Source: Loktanella sp.
GTDB lineage: Bacteria; Pseudomonadota; Alphaproteobacteria; Rhodobacterales; Rhodobacteraceae
Reading direction: 5' to 3'
NCBI GenBank assembly: GCA_024686085.1
Contig: JAIBDT010000006.1
Coordinates: forward strand, 1-64,000
Length of the DNA: 64,000 nt
Part shown: positions 50,921 through 61,554 of the stretch, piece after piece
How the letters are laid out: the number at the start of each line of letters is the position of its first letter
Position numbering within the stretch: position 1 is the stretch's first letter
Notes under the pieces: model-generated
What the model was told of the DNA's origin: nothing
The model's input: the letters and a program-made list of their open reading frames with translations, nothing else
The model's database searches: none
Translations under genes and position numbers: made by a program

Positions 50921-51600
50921 GTGCGGATCAACCCGACCAAACGCCCTTGAACTTTGACCTGATCATCGCGGTAAACTTGCGGTGACATTGTCGCATTCGC
51001 GGGCTCCAGCGCAATAGTGCTACCATTTTGGCGGAAACGTTTGAGCGTGGCTTCCTGATCTTCAACCAAGGCCACAACGATATCGCCATTACTGGCATTC
51101 TGTGTCTCGCGGATCACCACGATATCACCGTTATTGATACCGGCTTCGATCATCGAATCGCCTTTGACTTCAAGGGCATAATGCGATCCTTGGCCAAGCA
51201 TCGATTGCGGAACGGCCACGTTATGGGACACCTCTGAAATCGCAGCAATAGGCGTACCAGCTGCGATGCGGCCCATAACAGGCAGCTCAATTGCAACATT
51301 CTCGACAACCATTGCAGCAGGTGGCGTGCTATCAGGGCGATCACCATCAATGACACGCGGGGCAAAGGCTTTGGCCTTCTGCATCGAGTCAGGCAGTTTG
51401 ACAATTTCCAGCGCCCGCGCACGGTGGGCCAGACGGCGAATAAACCCGCGTTCTTCCAAGGCTGTAATCAGACGGTGGATGCCCGATTTTGATCGCAGGT
51501 CCAACGCCTCTTTCATCTCATCAAAAGAAGGCGGCACACCGTCGCGTTGCACCCGTCCATGAATGAATTCCAAAAGATCGAGTTGTTTCTTCGTCAGCAT
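50911..51600 (-). CDS. lexA: SOS repressor LexA
   Basis: [45 protein letters not shown]...[11 protein letters not shown]...[22 protein letters not shown]. Confidence 0.98.
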   Translation of the reverse strand: MLTKKQLDLLEFIHGRVQRDGVPPSFDEMKEALDLRSKSGIHRLITALEERGFIRRLAHRARALEIVKLPDSMQKAKAFAPRVIDGDRPDSTPPAAMVVENVAIELPVMGRIAAGTPIAAISEVSHNVAVPQSMLGQGSHYALEVKGDSMIEAGINNGDIVVIRETQNASNGDIVVALVEDQEATLKRFRQNGSTIALEPANATMSPQVYRDDQVKVQGRLVGLIRTYS

Positions 51601-51638
51601 ATCCTGCTCCCCCTTAAGGTGACACGTTTTGCCAATGT

Positions 51639-51653
51639 TCTATGCATGTTCTT
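51639..51653 (-). promoter_or_regulatory. LexA (SOS) box upstream of lexA
   Basis: GTTC-TATGCAT-GTTC (minus strand GAACATGCATAGAAC), GAAC-N7-GAAC, 38 bp upstream of the lexA start. Confidence 0.88.
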
Positions 51654-51682
51654 GTTTTGTGTCAACTCTTTGATGCGGTGTT

Positions 51683-52855
51683 CTAGATCTGGATAATCTC
51701 AAGAACATCACCCGGTAAGCGCGGCCCGTCTTTCGGGGGGCGCACAGCTAGACAATTTGCATCTGCCAGAACAGTCAGCAAAGCACTGTCTTGGCGGTCA
51801 AAAACATGCAGACCATTCCCGTCCAATCGTGCGCGCATATAGTGCTCGCGTGGTCCGTTCGGGCTCAGAGAGTTGACAAGCGTGGCAGTGGTGCGGGGGG
51901 CTGCGGCTGCCGGATGCCCTAACATCTTACGCAACACGGGCAAAATAAAGATGTGCCCGCAAACCATTGCAGACACAGGGTTTCCTGGCAAACCAATCAT
52001 CGGGGTACCGTTGATTGTGCCGGCCATAAGCGGCTTTCCGGGCCGCATGGCAACCTTATAAAACGCGCGGTCCATGCCTTGATCCAAAGCGACTTGCCCG
52101 ACCAAGTCGTGGTCCCCGACAGACGCGCCGCCGATTGTGACAATCAGATCCGCACTGCGGGCCAGATCAAAGGCCAGTTCCAAGGCAGGCACCGTGTCTT
52201 TTGCAATGGGCATTAGGCGGGCATGACCACCGTTTGCGTCGATCAAGGCGGCAAGACCATAGCTGTTGGACGCAATAATCTGATCCGCGCTTGGGGTTTC
52301 TCCCGGCTGCACCAATTCGTCGCCCGTCGCAATAATCGCGACGACTGGTTTGCGGGTCACTGGGACCTGAGCTGCGTTCATCGCGGCCAATAACGCGACG
52401 TCGGACGGCGAAATCAGGCGGGGCGCTGCAATCTTGTCTCCTGCTTTAAAATCGGCACCTGCAGGGCGGACGTAGGCGCTTTGATCATAAGCGGCGTTCA
52501 AGGTGATCGTGTCGGCTTGGCGGGTCACATCCTCTTGGATGAGCACACGGTTCGCACCTTGCGGCAGGGGGGCGCCGGTAAAGATACGGGTCGCTTGACC
52601 AGCGCCAACAGCGCCAGCAAAGCCATGCCCCGCAGCGGCTTCACCAATCACGGCAAACGCCGCACCTGCAGCGACATCCATCGCGCGCACAGCATAGCCA
52701 TCCATGGCCGAAGCAGCAAAAGGCGGTTGGTCACGGGTGGCAGTCACGTCTTGGGACAACGTGCGGCCGGCGGCGTGCCGTAAGGGCACCGTTTCCGTCG
52801 ACAAAGGCGTTACCAACGCGAAAAGATGGGCAAGGGCGTCGGCAGTGAGGATCAT
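51683..52855 (-). CDS. moeA: Molybdopterin molybdotransferase
   Basis: [52 protein letters not shown]...[14 protein letters not shown]. Confidence 0.96.
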   Translation of the reverse strand: MILTADALAHLFALVTPLSTETVPLRHAAGRTLSQDVTATRDQPPFAASAMDGYAVRAMDVAAGAAFAVIGEAAAGHGFAGAVGAGQATRIFTGAPLPQGANRVLIQEDVTRQADTITLNAAYDQSAYVRPAGADFKAGDKIAAPRLISPSDVALLAAMNAAQVPVTRKPVVAIIATGDELVQPGETPSADQIIASNSYGLAALIDANGGHARLMPIAKDTVPALELAFDLARSADLIVTIGGASVGDHDLVGQVALDQGMDRAFYKVAMRPGKPLMAGTINGTPMIGLPGNPVSAMVCGHIFILPVLRKMLGHPAAAAPRTTATLVNSLSPNGPREHYMRARLDGNGLHVFDRQDSALLTVLADANCLAVRPPKDGPRLPGDVLEIIQI

Positions 52856-53334
52856 GGGTTTTCGAACCGTCCCGATTTGCCGCCGTCTTTCAACGTGACC
52901 CGTATCCCGCTGATTTCCATATCTTTTTGAACGGCTTTGACCATGTCATGCACAGTCAAGGCAGCAACAGAGACAGCGGTCAGCGCCTCCATTTCAACGC
53001 CAGTTTGGCCTGTGGTTTTCACCGTCGCGCTAATCCGCACTCCGGGTAAATCGGGGTCGGGGGTCAAATCTACGGTGACTTTGCTGATCGGCAACGGGTG
53101 GCAAAGCGGGATCAGATCAGAGGTCTTTTTCGCCCCCATGATCCCTGCCAGCCGCGCAATGCCCAGCACATCACCCTTGGTGGCGCGACCCTCAGAGACC
53201 AGTGCCAGCGTCTCGGACGTCATCGTGATATGGCCCTCGGCCACGGCAATCCGCGACGTGATCTCTTTGTCGGACACATCAACCATATGGGCTTGACCAG
53301 CCGCGTCGAAATGCGAAAGTTTGCCCGTCATCAC
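52852..53334 (-). CDS. moaC: Cyclic pyranopterin monophosphate synthase
   Basis: [31 protein letters not shown]...[29 protein letters not shown]...[23 protein letters not shown]. Confidence 0.97.
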   Translation of the reverse strand: MMTGKLSHFDAAGQAHMVDVSDKEITSRIAVAEGHITMTSETLALVSEGRATKGDVLGIARLAGIMGAKKTSDLIPLCHPLPISKVTVDLTPDPDLPGVRISATVKTTGQTGVEMEALTAVSVAALTVHDMVKAVQKDMEISGIRVTLKDGGKSGRFENP

Positions 53335-54137
53335 ATGCCACCTGCGGTCAGCGGGTTGGCCAGTAGGGTGCGCGTGGCGGCCGTAACATCCTCTTGGCGC
53401 ATCAAGCTTTCGCCGATCAGAAACGTCCGCGCGCCATAGCGGGCCATATCGGCAAGATCTTCAGGGGCCGACAACCCGCTTTCACAGACAATCAAACGAT
53501 CTGCAGGGACCATGCGCGACAGGGTGCGCGTGGTGTCCAGCGTGGTCTCGAAGGTCTTGAGGTTGCGGTTATTGATCCCCATCAAAGGGGACTTCAACAA
53601 GCAGGCGCGTTCCAGTTCGGGGGCGTCATGGACCTCGAGCAAGACATCCATTCCCCACCCGATTGCGGCATCTTCCAGTTCCTGCGCTTGGGCGTCGGAC
53701 ACAGAGGCAAGAATGATCAAAATACAGTCAGCCCCTAGCGCACGGGCCTCGGCGACTTGATAGGTGTCATACATGAAATCCTTGCGCAGCGCGGGCAGAG
53801 ACGTGGCGGCCCGTGCGGCCACCAAATAGCTGTCGTCGCCTTGAAAAGACGGGCCGTCGGTCAGCACAGACAGGCATGTCGCGCCGCCATCTTCATAGGC
53901 TTTTGCTAAAACGGGCGGATCGAAATCGGCGCGGATCAGACCCTTGGACGGGCTCGCTTTTTTGACCTCTGCGATCAACCCATAGCCTTGGCGGGATGCC
54001 TCGTGCAGGCGGTCAGAAAACCCACGGGTGGGTGATGCCTGGCGGGCGCGGGCTTCGACCTCTGCAATCGGGGTCGCAAGTTTGCGGGCGGCGACGTCTT
54101 CTAGTTTATAGGCTTTGATTTTGTCGAGAACGTTCAT
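53331..54137 (-). CDS. trpC: Indole-3-glycerol phosphate synthase
   Basis: [23 protein letters not shown]...[21 protein letters not shown]...[17 protein letters not shown]. Confidence 0.97.
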   Translation of the reverse strand: MNVLDKIKAYKLEDVAARKLATPIAEVEARARQASPTRGFSDRLHEASRQGYGLIAEVKKASPSKGLIRADFDPPVLAKAYEDGGATCLSVLTDGPSFQGDDSYLVAARAATSLPALRKDFMYDTYQVAEARALGADCILIILASVSDAQAQELEDAAIGWGMDVLLEVHDAPELERACLLKSPLMGINNRNLKTFETTLDTTRTLSRMVPADRLIVCESGLSAPEDLADMARYGARTFLIGESLMRQEDVTAATRTLLANPLTAGGM

Positions 54138-55153
54138 GACTTGCCTTGTGTAATTGTGGCCAGCGCTTCCAGCGCCTTCAGTGCGGCGCCGCTGTCGATG
54201 CTTTGTTTTGCGATGTCTACGCCTTCTGGCAAGGATTTCACGCGACCTGCGACCAAAAGAGCGGCAGCAGCATTCAGCAAAACCGCGTCGCGATAGGCCC
54301 CCTTTTGCCCATTCAAGAGCGCCAAAAGTGCATTTGCGTTTTCCTGTGGCGTGCCGCCGATAATCGCGCTGAACGGATGCACGGGCAGGCCTGCGTCCTC
54401 GGGGGTGATCTCGAATTCGGTGACTGCGCCGTCTTTGATCTGCGCGACCCAAGACACGCCCGTAATCGTCAATTCGTCAGTGCCGTCAGAGCCATGCACA
54501 AGCCACGCAGATGTGGTACCAAGTTGCAGCAATGTCTCGGCCATCGGGCGGATCAGGTCGCGGCTAAATGCACCTGTCAGCTGCTTTTTGACGCCCGCAG
54601 GGTTGGTCAGTGGGCCAAGAATGTTAAAGATCGTGCGCGTGCCCAGCTCGGCGCGAATGGGGCCAACATGTTTCATCGCGGGGTGGTGCATCGGGGCCAT
54701 CATAAAGCCGATGCCAGCCTCCTTGATCGCGCGCTCAACCACATCGGCACCAACCATCACGTTGATGCCCATCTGGCCTTGGACATCAGCGGTGCCGGAT
54801 TTTGACGACAGGTTGCGATTGCCATGTTTGGCGACCGTTACACCTGCGCCTGCAACGACAAAGGCAGTAGCGGTCGAGATATTCAGCGTGTGCTTGCCGT
54901 CGCCGCCCGTGCCCACGATATCCATAGCATCAGCAGGCGCGGTTACGGGCAGACATTTGGCCCGCATCACGCTTGCGGCAGCTGCATATTCATCGACAGT
55001 TTCGCCGCGCGTGCGCAGCGCCATCAAGAACCCGCCGATCTGGCTGGGCGTGGCATCGCCCTCAAACAGGATGTTGAACGCAGTTTCAGCCTGTGCGCGG
55101 GTCAGCGGGCCGTTGGCAGCGGCGTCGATCAGGGGCTTTAGTGTGTCACTCAT
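54134..55153 (-). CDS. trpD: Anthranilate phosphoribosyltransferase
   Basis: [47 protein letters not shown]. Confidence 0.97.
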   Translation of the reverse strand: MSDTLKPLIDAAANGPLTRAQAETAFNILFEGDATPSQIGGFLMALRTRGETVDEYAAAASVMRAKCLPVTAPADAMDIVGTGGDGKHTLNISTATAFVVAGAGVTVAKHGNRNLSSKSGTADVQGQMGINVMVGADVVERAIKEAGIGFMMAPMHHPAMKHVGPIRAELGTRTIFNILGPLTNPAGVKKQLTGAFSRDLIRPMAETLLQLGTTSAWLVHGSDGTDELTITGVSWVAQIKDGAVTEFEITPEDAGLPVHPFSAIIGGTPQENANALLALLNGQKGAYRDAVLLNAAAALLVAGRVKSLPEGVDIAKQSIDSGAALKALEALATITQGKS

Positions 55154-55731
55154 GCGGGGACTTTCAGCAAATCAGTGAAGTTCTGCAACAGCTTATGGCC
55201 ATGTTCCGAAGCAATGCTTTCAGGATGAAACTGCACGCCATGGATCGGCAAGGTTTTGTGCTGCAACCCCATGATGATGCCATTGTCCAACTCTGCGGTG
55301 ATCTCTAGGCAATCAGGCAGGCTGTCGCGCTCGACAATCAACGAATGATAGCGGGTGGCCTCGAACGGGTTTGGTAGGTCCTTGAACAGACCTTTGCCCG
55401 TATGATGCATGGTGCCCATCTTGCCATGCACGATCTCGCCCGCGCGCACGACTTTGCCGCCAAAGGCCTCGCCGATAGTTTGGTGGCCAAGGCACACGCC
55501 AATCAGGGGGGTCTTCGTCTCGGCAGCAGCAGCGGTCAGCGCCAGACAGATGCCCGCTTGGGCGGGATCACAAGGGCCGGGGGACAGCATAATCCCCGCA
55601 GGGTTCATCGCCATCGCCTCTTGTACATCAATCGCGTCGTTGCGTCGCACAACAACCTCGGTGCCAAGTTCGCCAAGGTAATGCACCAAATTATAGGTGA
55701 AACTGTCGTAGTTATCGATCAATAGCAGCAT
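55150..55731 (-). CDS. trpG: Anthranilate synthase component II
   Basis: [23 protein letters not shown]...[12 protein letters not shown]...[17 protein letters not shown]...[14 protein letters not shown]. Confidence 0.97.
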   Translation of the reverse strand: MLLLIDNYDSFTYNLVHYLGELGTEVVVRRNDAIDVQEAMAMNPAGIMLSPGPCDPAQAGICLALTAAAAETKTPLIGVCLGHQTIGEAFGGKVVRAGEIVHGKMGTMHHTGKGLFKDLPNPFEATRYHSLIVERDSLPDCLEITAELDNGIIMGLQHKTLPIHGVQFHPESIASEHGHKLLQNFTDLLKVPA

Positions 55732-55866
55732 GTGTTCGCCTAGCGTGGTCAATTAGGGGCTACCGATCCCTTGCGTGGTCACGGTATAGTGGTTCTTACA
55801 TGGGCCGATAGGCAGGGTAGCGTCAAGGTCGGTTGGCGCGTGAAGCAAAAGCAAAGGGGCAAATCT

Positions 55867-57273
55867 GTGTTAAAGGGGCTATTTTCTGGCGGGTTTTGGG
55901 GTTTCGTCGTTGGCGGCGTGACACTTGGCGCCGTATCCTTGGTCACAGAGCAGCCTGCGGGCAATGCACCGCCTGCGCCCCCGCAAGTGGCGGCCCCCGA
56001 AAATGTGGCGGCTCCGACCGAAGGGTCCGAGCCTGACACAGCGACCCAAGACGATGTTGCGGTCAATGCATCCCAAGCGCCGCGCGTGGTGGCCCCTCAG
56101 GTCGAGATCACGCAGCCTATGGCCGATTTGGAACCTGCGGCGGTGCCACAGACAGGATTGGTTGCAGATGCGCTAAGCACGCCAGCGGCGCAAGAAGACG
56201 CCCCCGAAATCGTGGCCGCGATGGAAGAACCGGTTCTGCCCAATCCGCAGTCGATTGCTCCCCAAGTCCCCGCAGGTGAACAAGATCTGACCGTCTCGAC
56301 ACAGCCCGCGCCAGTCCCAGCACCTGTGATCGTGCAAGATGATCCGGCAGCCGAGGTCGCAGCAGCGCAAGCGCCAGCCGCCGAATTGCCTGTCGTTGAT
56401 ATCCCCGTGCCGCTGCCACTGCCTGTCACAGACCCCGCGCCGATCGAGGAAATCGCGATTGCGGTGCCTGCGCTCATCGCGCCTGATACAACATCCAGTC
56501 TGCCTGCGGGCGATAGCACGGTAAAAGTGAACCGGATTGTCGCTGACCCCGCAGAGTACCTCGCGCCTCAAGAGGTGATCGAGGCGATCCCCGACGATGC
56601 GCCCGCCTTGGTCCGGTATGGCACGAAATTTGAAAACACCGACAGCAAACCGCTGATGGCCGTGATCTTGATTGACGACGGGTCCATGGACGGAGCCGTG
56701 CCTGCACTGTCTGCCCTGCCATTTCCCGTGACCGTTGTGCTAGATCCGTCTTCGCCTGATGCGGTGGGTAAAATGGCCGAATATCGGAGTGCAGGCATCG
56801 AAGTTGGCGTCATGGCCGCACTGCCCAATGGTGCCTCCGCGTCAAACGTCGCAGTGGCGTTTGAGGCCACCTTTGCGGCCTTGCCTGAAACCGTCCTGAT
56901 GCTGGATGCGGGGGAAGGCGGGCTGCAAAATGACCGTGCTGTCACTGAGCAAGCCGTGACCTTGCTGGCGGATGCTGGGCGCGGGTTGGTCACGGTATCC
57001 AAAGGGCTGAACATGGCTCTGCGTGCAGCTGAAGGGGCCGATTTGCCCGCGGTGGCAATCTACCGTGATTTGGATGGGGAAGGCCAAGATGCGCGCGTCA
57101 TTCGGCGGTTCTTGGACCAAGCGGCTTTCCGTGCGCGCCAAGAAAGCGGCGTCGTGCTGCTGGCACGGGTGCGGCCCGATACGATCTCGGCGTTAATCCT
57201 TTGGGGGACAGCGAATCGTGCGGGCCAAGTGATGCTGGCACCAACTTCGGCCGTGTTGCAAGCGGCTGAATAG
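55867..57273 (+). CDS. Divergent polysaccharide deacetylase (DUF610/YibQ-like) with TM anchor and Ala/Pro-rich linker
   Basis: N-terminal TM, long low-complexity A/P/E/V linker, then LMAVILIDDGSMDGAVPALSALPFPVTVVLDPSSPDAVGKMAEYRSAGIEVGVMAALPNGA. Start uncertain (ORF extends to 55771). Confidence 0.85.
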   Translation: MLKGLFSGGFWGFVVGGVTLGAVSLVTEQPAGNAPPAPPQVAAPENVAAPTEGSEPDTATQDDVAVNASQAPRVVAPQVEITQPMADLEPAAVPQTGLVADALSTPAAQEDAPEIVAAMEEPVLPNPQSIAPQVPAGEQDLTVSTQPAPVPAPVIVQDDPAAEVAAAQAPAAELPVVDIPVPLPLPVTDPAPIEEIAIAVPALIAPDTTSSLPAGDSTVKVNRIVADPAEYLAPQEVIEAIPDDAPALVRYGTKFENTDSKPLMAVILIDDGSMDGAVPALSALPFPVTVVLDPSSPDAVGKMAEYRSAGIEVGVMAALPNGASASNVAVAFEATFAALPETVLMLDAGEGGLQNDRAVTEQAVTLLADAGRGLVTVSKGLNMALRAAEGADLPAVAIYRDLDGEGQDARVIRRFLDQAAFRARQESGVVLLARVRPDTISALILWGTANRAGQVMLAPTSAVLQAAE

Positions 57274-57298
57274 TCGTCAGCCAAACGCACACCCGTTG

Positions 57299-58801
57299 TT
57301 AATTGCCTGACCGGAACATCGCCGCATCTGCGGCCGCTTTGCGGATCGCGTTCGATTTATGCACGGTCTCTTGGTATTCAGCCTCTGGATCGCTGTCATA
57401 AACAACGCCGCCACCGGCTTGGATATAAAGCTTTTGATCTTGCAGCACAGCCGTACGCAGCGCGATGCACATATCCATGTCACCGTTGGCTGAGAAGTAT
57501 CCGCAGCCACCGCCATAAACGCCGCGCTTTTCAGGCTCCAACTCGTCGATGATTTCCATCGCACGGACCTTGGGCGCGCCGGACACGGTGCCCGCTGGCA
57601 TCCCTGCGAAAAACGCGGACAGTGCATCTTGGTCGTCGGCCAATTCACCCACCACATTGGACACGATATGCATCACATGGCTGTAGCGTTCGACGATGAA
57701 TTGCTCGGTCGGTTTGACCGTGCCTATCTTGGACACTTTGCCCGTGTCATTGCGGCCCAGATCCAGCAGCATCAAATGCTCGGCCAGTTCTTTCTTGTCA
57801 GCCATCAAGTCCAGTTCGTTGGCTTTATCCTCTGCAGGGGTCGCCCCGCGTGGGCGGGTGCCCGCGATGGGGCGGATTGTGACCTCTTTACCGAAAACCC
57901 GCACAAGGATTTCGGGGCTGGCGCCGATCACTTGGAAGCCGCCAAAGTTGAAAAAGAACATGAACGGTGACGGGTTAGTGCGGCGCAAACTGCGATACAG
58001 CGAGAACGGCGGTTCAACAAATTCCTGCGTCCAGCGCTGGCTGGGAACCACCTGAAAGATGTCGCCTGCGCGGATATAGTCTTTGGCGGTCTCAACAGCG
58101 GCCAGATAGCCCTCGTGGCTGAAATTCGACACAGGCGGCGACACCTCGTGCGCCTCGCTTAATGTACGGTTTGCAGGCAGGTCGCGATCTAGGGCGCGGG
58201 TGGCGTCCATCACGCGCTCGGCGGCTTGGGCATAGGCCGCTTTGGCGGACAGACCCGAATTGGCCCAAGCAGGGGCCACAAGGATGACATCACCCTTAAC
58301 ACCGTCCAACACCGCCACTACAGACGGGCGCAGCATCATCGCGTCAGGCAGGCCCAGCGGATCAGGGTTCACATCGGGCAGGTGCTCGACAAGGCGGATC
58401 ATGTCGTAGCCCAAATAGCCAAACAACCCCGCAGAGGCGGCAGGCAAATCCGCAGGCAAATCAATCTTGCTTTCGGCAATCAAGCCGCGCAATGCGGTCA
58501 ACGGATCGGCGTCAATCTCGGTAAAACCCGCATCGTCAAATCGGGCATTGCGGTTGACGCGGCTGGTTGTGCCGCGGCATTCCCAGATCAGATCAGGGTT
58601 CATGCCCACGATCGAATAGCGCCCGCGCACATCACCGCCAGTGACCGATTCCAGAATAAACGCGTTCTTTCCAGCGTTCGCGAGCTTCAGCATCAAAGAC
58701 ACAGGCGTGTCCATATCTGCGGCAAGGCGGGCATAAACCAGTTGGTTTTCACCCGCGTCAAAGCTGCGCGCGAAACTGTCGAAATCAGGAAGCAGAGCCA
58801 T
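57299..58801 (-). CDS. trpE: Anthranilate synthase component I
   Basis: 500 aa; IRPIAGTRPRGATPAEDKANELDLMADKKELAEHLMLLDLGRNDTGKV...AGMPAGTVSGAPKVRAMEIIDELEP. Confidence 0.97.
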   Translation of the reverse strand: MALLPDFDSFARSFDAGENQLVYARLAADMDTPVSLMLKLANAGKNAFILESVTGGDVRGRYSIVGMNPDLIWECRGTTSRVNRNARFDDAGFTEIDADPLTALRGLIAESKIDLPADLPAASAGLFGYLGYDMIRLVEHLPDVNPDPLGLPDAMMLRPSVVAVLDGVKGDVILVAPAWANSGLSAKAAYAQAAERVMDATRALDRDLPANRTLSEAHEVSPPVSNFSHEGYLAAVETAKDYIRAGDIFQVVPSQRWTQEFVEPPFSLYRSLRRTNPSPFMFFFNFGGFQVIGASPEILVRVFGKEVTIRPIAGTRPRGATPAEDKANELDLMADKKELAEHLMLLDLGRNDTGKVSKIGTVKPTEQFIVERYSHVMHIVSNVVGELADDQDALSAFFAGMPAGTVSGAPKVRAMEIIDELEPEKRGVYGGGCGYFSANGDMDMCIALRTAVLQDQKLYIQAGGGVVYDSDPEAEYQETVHKSNAIRKAAADAAMFRSGN

Positions 58802-58809
58802 ATTTGCGC

Positions 58810-60648
58810 CTATTGAAGTTGGGCGTTCACGGCGTTCACCGCAGACTGGTTAAGGGTCACCTCGGTGCGGTTTTGCACCGCAATCGCGAAGGCATCAAAA
58901 ATGTCTTGGCTGATGCCTGCGGCGGCTTGCTCTGCAGCGGCCTGCTTTTGCGCAGCGGTTTGCGGGTCGGCGGTATCTGCGGCGGTTATTCCGTCAAGAC
59001 GGACGATGATGGCATTGGTGCCATTATCGACAACCTTTGCGCTGCCGGTTTCCATGTCAAAGACCTCTGAAATGAACGCAGGTGGCGTGCCGTTGATAAA
59101 GCTGCGGCGTGTTGTTGTCAGATCAGTGTTTGGCGTCAGGCCAAGCGTCTCAAAGCCGGTTAATGGTAGGATAGAGGCGGCAGTCTCGGTCGCTTGGGCC
59201 ATCACGGCGGCCTGGGTCGCTTGCACGGACCATGCATCAGCAACCGCGTCGCGCACATCTGCCAGCGGCTTGACGGCGGGGGCGGTGATACTGTCCAGAC
59301 GGATCGCAAAGACACCGCCATCAGCCAGTTCGGCCAGCTCGGGATAGGCACCCTCAGTGGCCACTGCTGCGGCTGCGCGGAATTCCTCGTAAGCTGCGAT
59401 ATCATCTTGGTCGTCGGCATCCCAAACAATGTTGCCCAAAACCATCTCGGTTTGCGCGGCCAAGTCCTCCAACTTTGCGCCACCCGCTAACAGATCGTTG
59501 ATCCGGTCACGGCTGTCGTCAATCACACGGCGGGACCGCGCTGCGGCCAGTTCTTCGCGCAAATCGTCAGAAGCGTCCTCGAAGGTTATCGTCTGCGCGG
59601 CAAGTACTGCGTTCATACGGAACAGGGCAGGGCCAAGCGTTGTGTTGAACGGACCCACCACATCACCCGCGTTGGCCGCAAAGATCGCGTCAGCGGCAGA
59701 ACCAAGGTCTTCACGGGCCACATCGCCCATGTCGACATCGGACAATTCCAAACCACGGTCACTGACCAAACGGTCAAAGTCGATCTCATCGCCCAGCGAC
59801 TCTTTGGCCGCGATTGCCGTGGCCTCATCAACATAAACCAGACGTTCTACCAAACGACGCTCTGGCTGCACAAAGTCGTTGATGCGCTCTTGGTAAAGCT
59901 CTTGCAGTGCAACTTCGTCGATCTCGATCTGGTCTTGGATCATATCTGGGGTCAACCACGCGTAGGTTATGTCGCGCTTTTCCAAGCTGGTAAACATATC
60001 GGGGTTTTCGTCATAAAACGCCTGCAAATCGGCATCTGTGGCACCCGCAACAGGGGTTGTCAGATCATCGGCTGTGACAGTGGCCCAAGTGATCGCGCGG
60101 GTCTCTCCGATGAACTGCGCCAAAGCTTCGGCATAGGCGTCAGGCGTTGGCACACCGCCGACAACGGCACCTTGCAACATGGTGCGCGAAATCTCGTCGC
60201 GGATGCTGGTTTCAAACGTGGCTTCGGTCAGGCCGGACTGTTGCAAGGTAAAACGGTAAGCCTCGCGGTCAAAGTCGCCGCTGATGCCGCGAAAGGCGGG
60301 GACGCGCAGAACTTCTTCGCGGACACGTTCGTCACCCACGGAAACCCCAAGATTTGCCACTTCGTTATCAAGCGACCGCTCGGTGACGATTTGGCCAATG
60401 ACCGCTTGGTCCAAGCCAATGGATTGGGCCTCTTGGAAACCGATCGTGCGTCCGGCTTGGCCTGAAAGGGCAGTCAATTGCTCGCGCATGGTGCGCTGGT
60501 ATTGGGTGACGGTGATGTCCTTATCCCCGACAGAGCCGATGGTGCGGATGTTGCCGCCCACGCCGCCTGTGCCAAAGCCCAGCAGGCCCACGGTCAAAAG
60601 ACCCATGATGATCCAGAGGAAATATCTGTTCTTGCTTTTGGTCGCCAT
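58810..60648 (-). CDS. PpiD-like SurA-N/peptidylprolyl isomerase domain membrane protein
   Basis: MATKSKNRYFLWIIMGLLTVGLLGFGTGGVGGNIRTIGSVGDKDITVTQYQRTMREQL; SurA-N-like region. Confidence 0.92.
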   Translation of the reverse strand: MATKSKNRYFLWIIMGLLTVGLLGFGTGGVGGNIRTIGSVGDKDITVTQYQRTMREQLTALSGQAGRTIGFQEAQSIGLDQAVIGQIVTERSLDNEVANLGVSVGDERVREEVLRVPAFRGISGDFDREAYRFTLQQSGLTEATFETSIRDEISRTMLQGAVVGGVPTPDAYAEALAQFIGETRAITWATVTADDLTTPVAGATDADLQAFYDENPDMFTSLEKRDITYAWLTPDMIQDQIEIDEVALQELYQERINDFVQPERRLVERLVYVDEATAIAAKESLGDEIDFDRLVSDRGLELSDVDMGDVAREDLGSAADAIFAANAGDVVGPFNTTLGPALFRMNAVLAAQTITFEDASDDLREELAAARSRRVIDDSRDRINDLLAGGAKLEDLAAQTEMVLGNIVWDADDQDDIAAYEEFRAAAAVATEGAYPELAELADGGVFAIRLDSITAPAVKPLADVRDAVADAWSVQATQAAVMAQATETAASILPLTGFETLGLTPNTDLTTTRRSFINGTPPAFISEVFDMETGSAKVVDNGTNAIIVRLDGITAADTADPQTAAQKQAAAEQAAAGISQDIFDAFAIAVQNRTEVTLNQSAVNAVNAQLQ

Positions 60649-60885
60649 GGTTTTGGTGCCTCGTCCGCGTGTAAATCTATGCCACAAGTGGCGTCGCAAA
60701 TGGATAGGGTGCAACGGGGGCGGGTGCAAGTGGATGCAGGCGCTGGGGCCTAAACTTTGCGTGCATTTGGCGTGAAATGCTTGGACGGCGGGATTTTGCC
60801 TGCTAGGACAGCCATGGTCTTTGCGTCATTTCGCCCGAGGATCAATTTGAGTAGGTATCCGGCTTAGGATAAAAAGGATTTTGCG

Positions 60886-61551
60886 ATGTCATTTCTTGGA
60901 CGCAGTTTTGCAGTGGCAGTGCTTGCCGTTTTCACTGGGGGCGCTGTGCAGGCGCAAAGCTTTGCTCTGACTTTAGGTGACCGCAATTTGGGCACGCTGA
61001 CCTATGCGCAGTCGGGCGGAGCCGCCACGATCCAGTCCAGCTTGGATAACACGCCAATGGGTGTGTTTAACGGATCGTTTTCGGCCAGCACCAAGGCATC
61101 GGGCACCAGCGCACAATATGAAAGTGCGAGCAGATCATCGCGCAAGACCCGCGATATCGCGGTCGGGTTTGCGGGCGGCAAAGTGGGACAAACTGTTGTG
61201 TCACCAGCCGATGAGATGACGGACCTTTCCGACCCAGCCGCCGCACCCGCAGGGGTGATCGACCCTGTGTCGGCCTTTGGACGGTTTGTCAGTGCAAATG
61301 GCTGCCCAGAGGCATTCCGGTTTTATGACGGGCGGCGGGCGATTCTTGTGCAGCCCGCAAGTCAGGCAACCGCGGACGGCATTCTGACTTGCGATTTAAG
61401 CTACCGCGTCAGCCACGGGCCTGGCCATTTGTCACCGCTCTACATCAAAAAGGCATCCGTCACACTGCGCTACGACCTGTCAGGGGCGCAGAGACTGCGC
61501 CAAGTCGCCTTGTCCGCGGCTGGCTTTTCCTTGGTGATGAACCGCCAGTAA
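60886..61551 (+). CDS. Secreted hypothetical protein (possibly DUF3108-like)
   Basis: Signal peptide MSFLGRSFAVAVLAVFTGGAVQAQS; remaining domain assignment uncertain. Confidence 0.75.
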   Translation: MSFLGRSFAVAVLAVFTGGAVQAQSFALTLGDRNLGTLTYAQSGGAATIQSSLDNTPMGVFNGSFSASTKASGTSAQYESASRSSRKTRDIAVGFAGGKVGQTVVSPADEMTDLSDPAAAPAGVIDPVSAFGRFVSANGCPEAFRFYDGRRAILVQPASQATADGILTCDLSYRVSHGPGHLSPLYIKKASVTLRYDLSGAQRLRQVALSAAGFSLVMNRQ

Positions 61552-61554
61552 CGG

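Noticed and set aside
55950-56520. Low-complexity A/P/E/V-rich stretch as a tandem DNA repeat
   Set aside because: It is a compositionally biased protein linker in the polysaccharide deacetylase gene without a regular DNA repeat unit.
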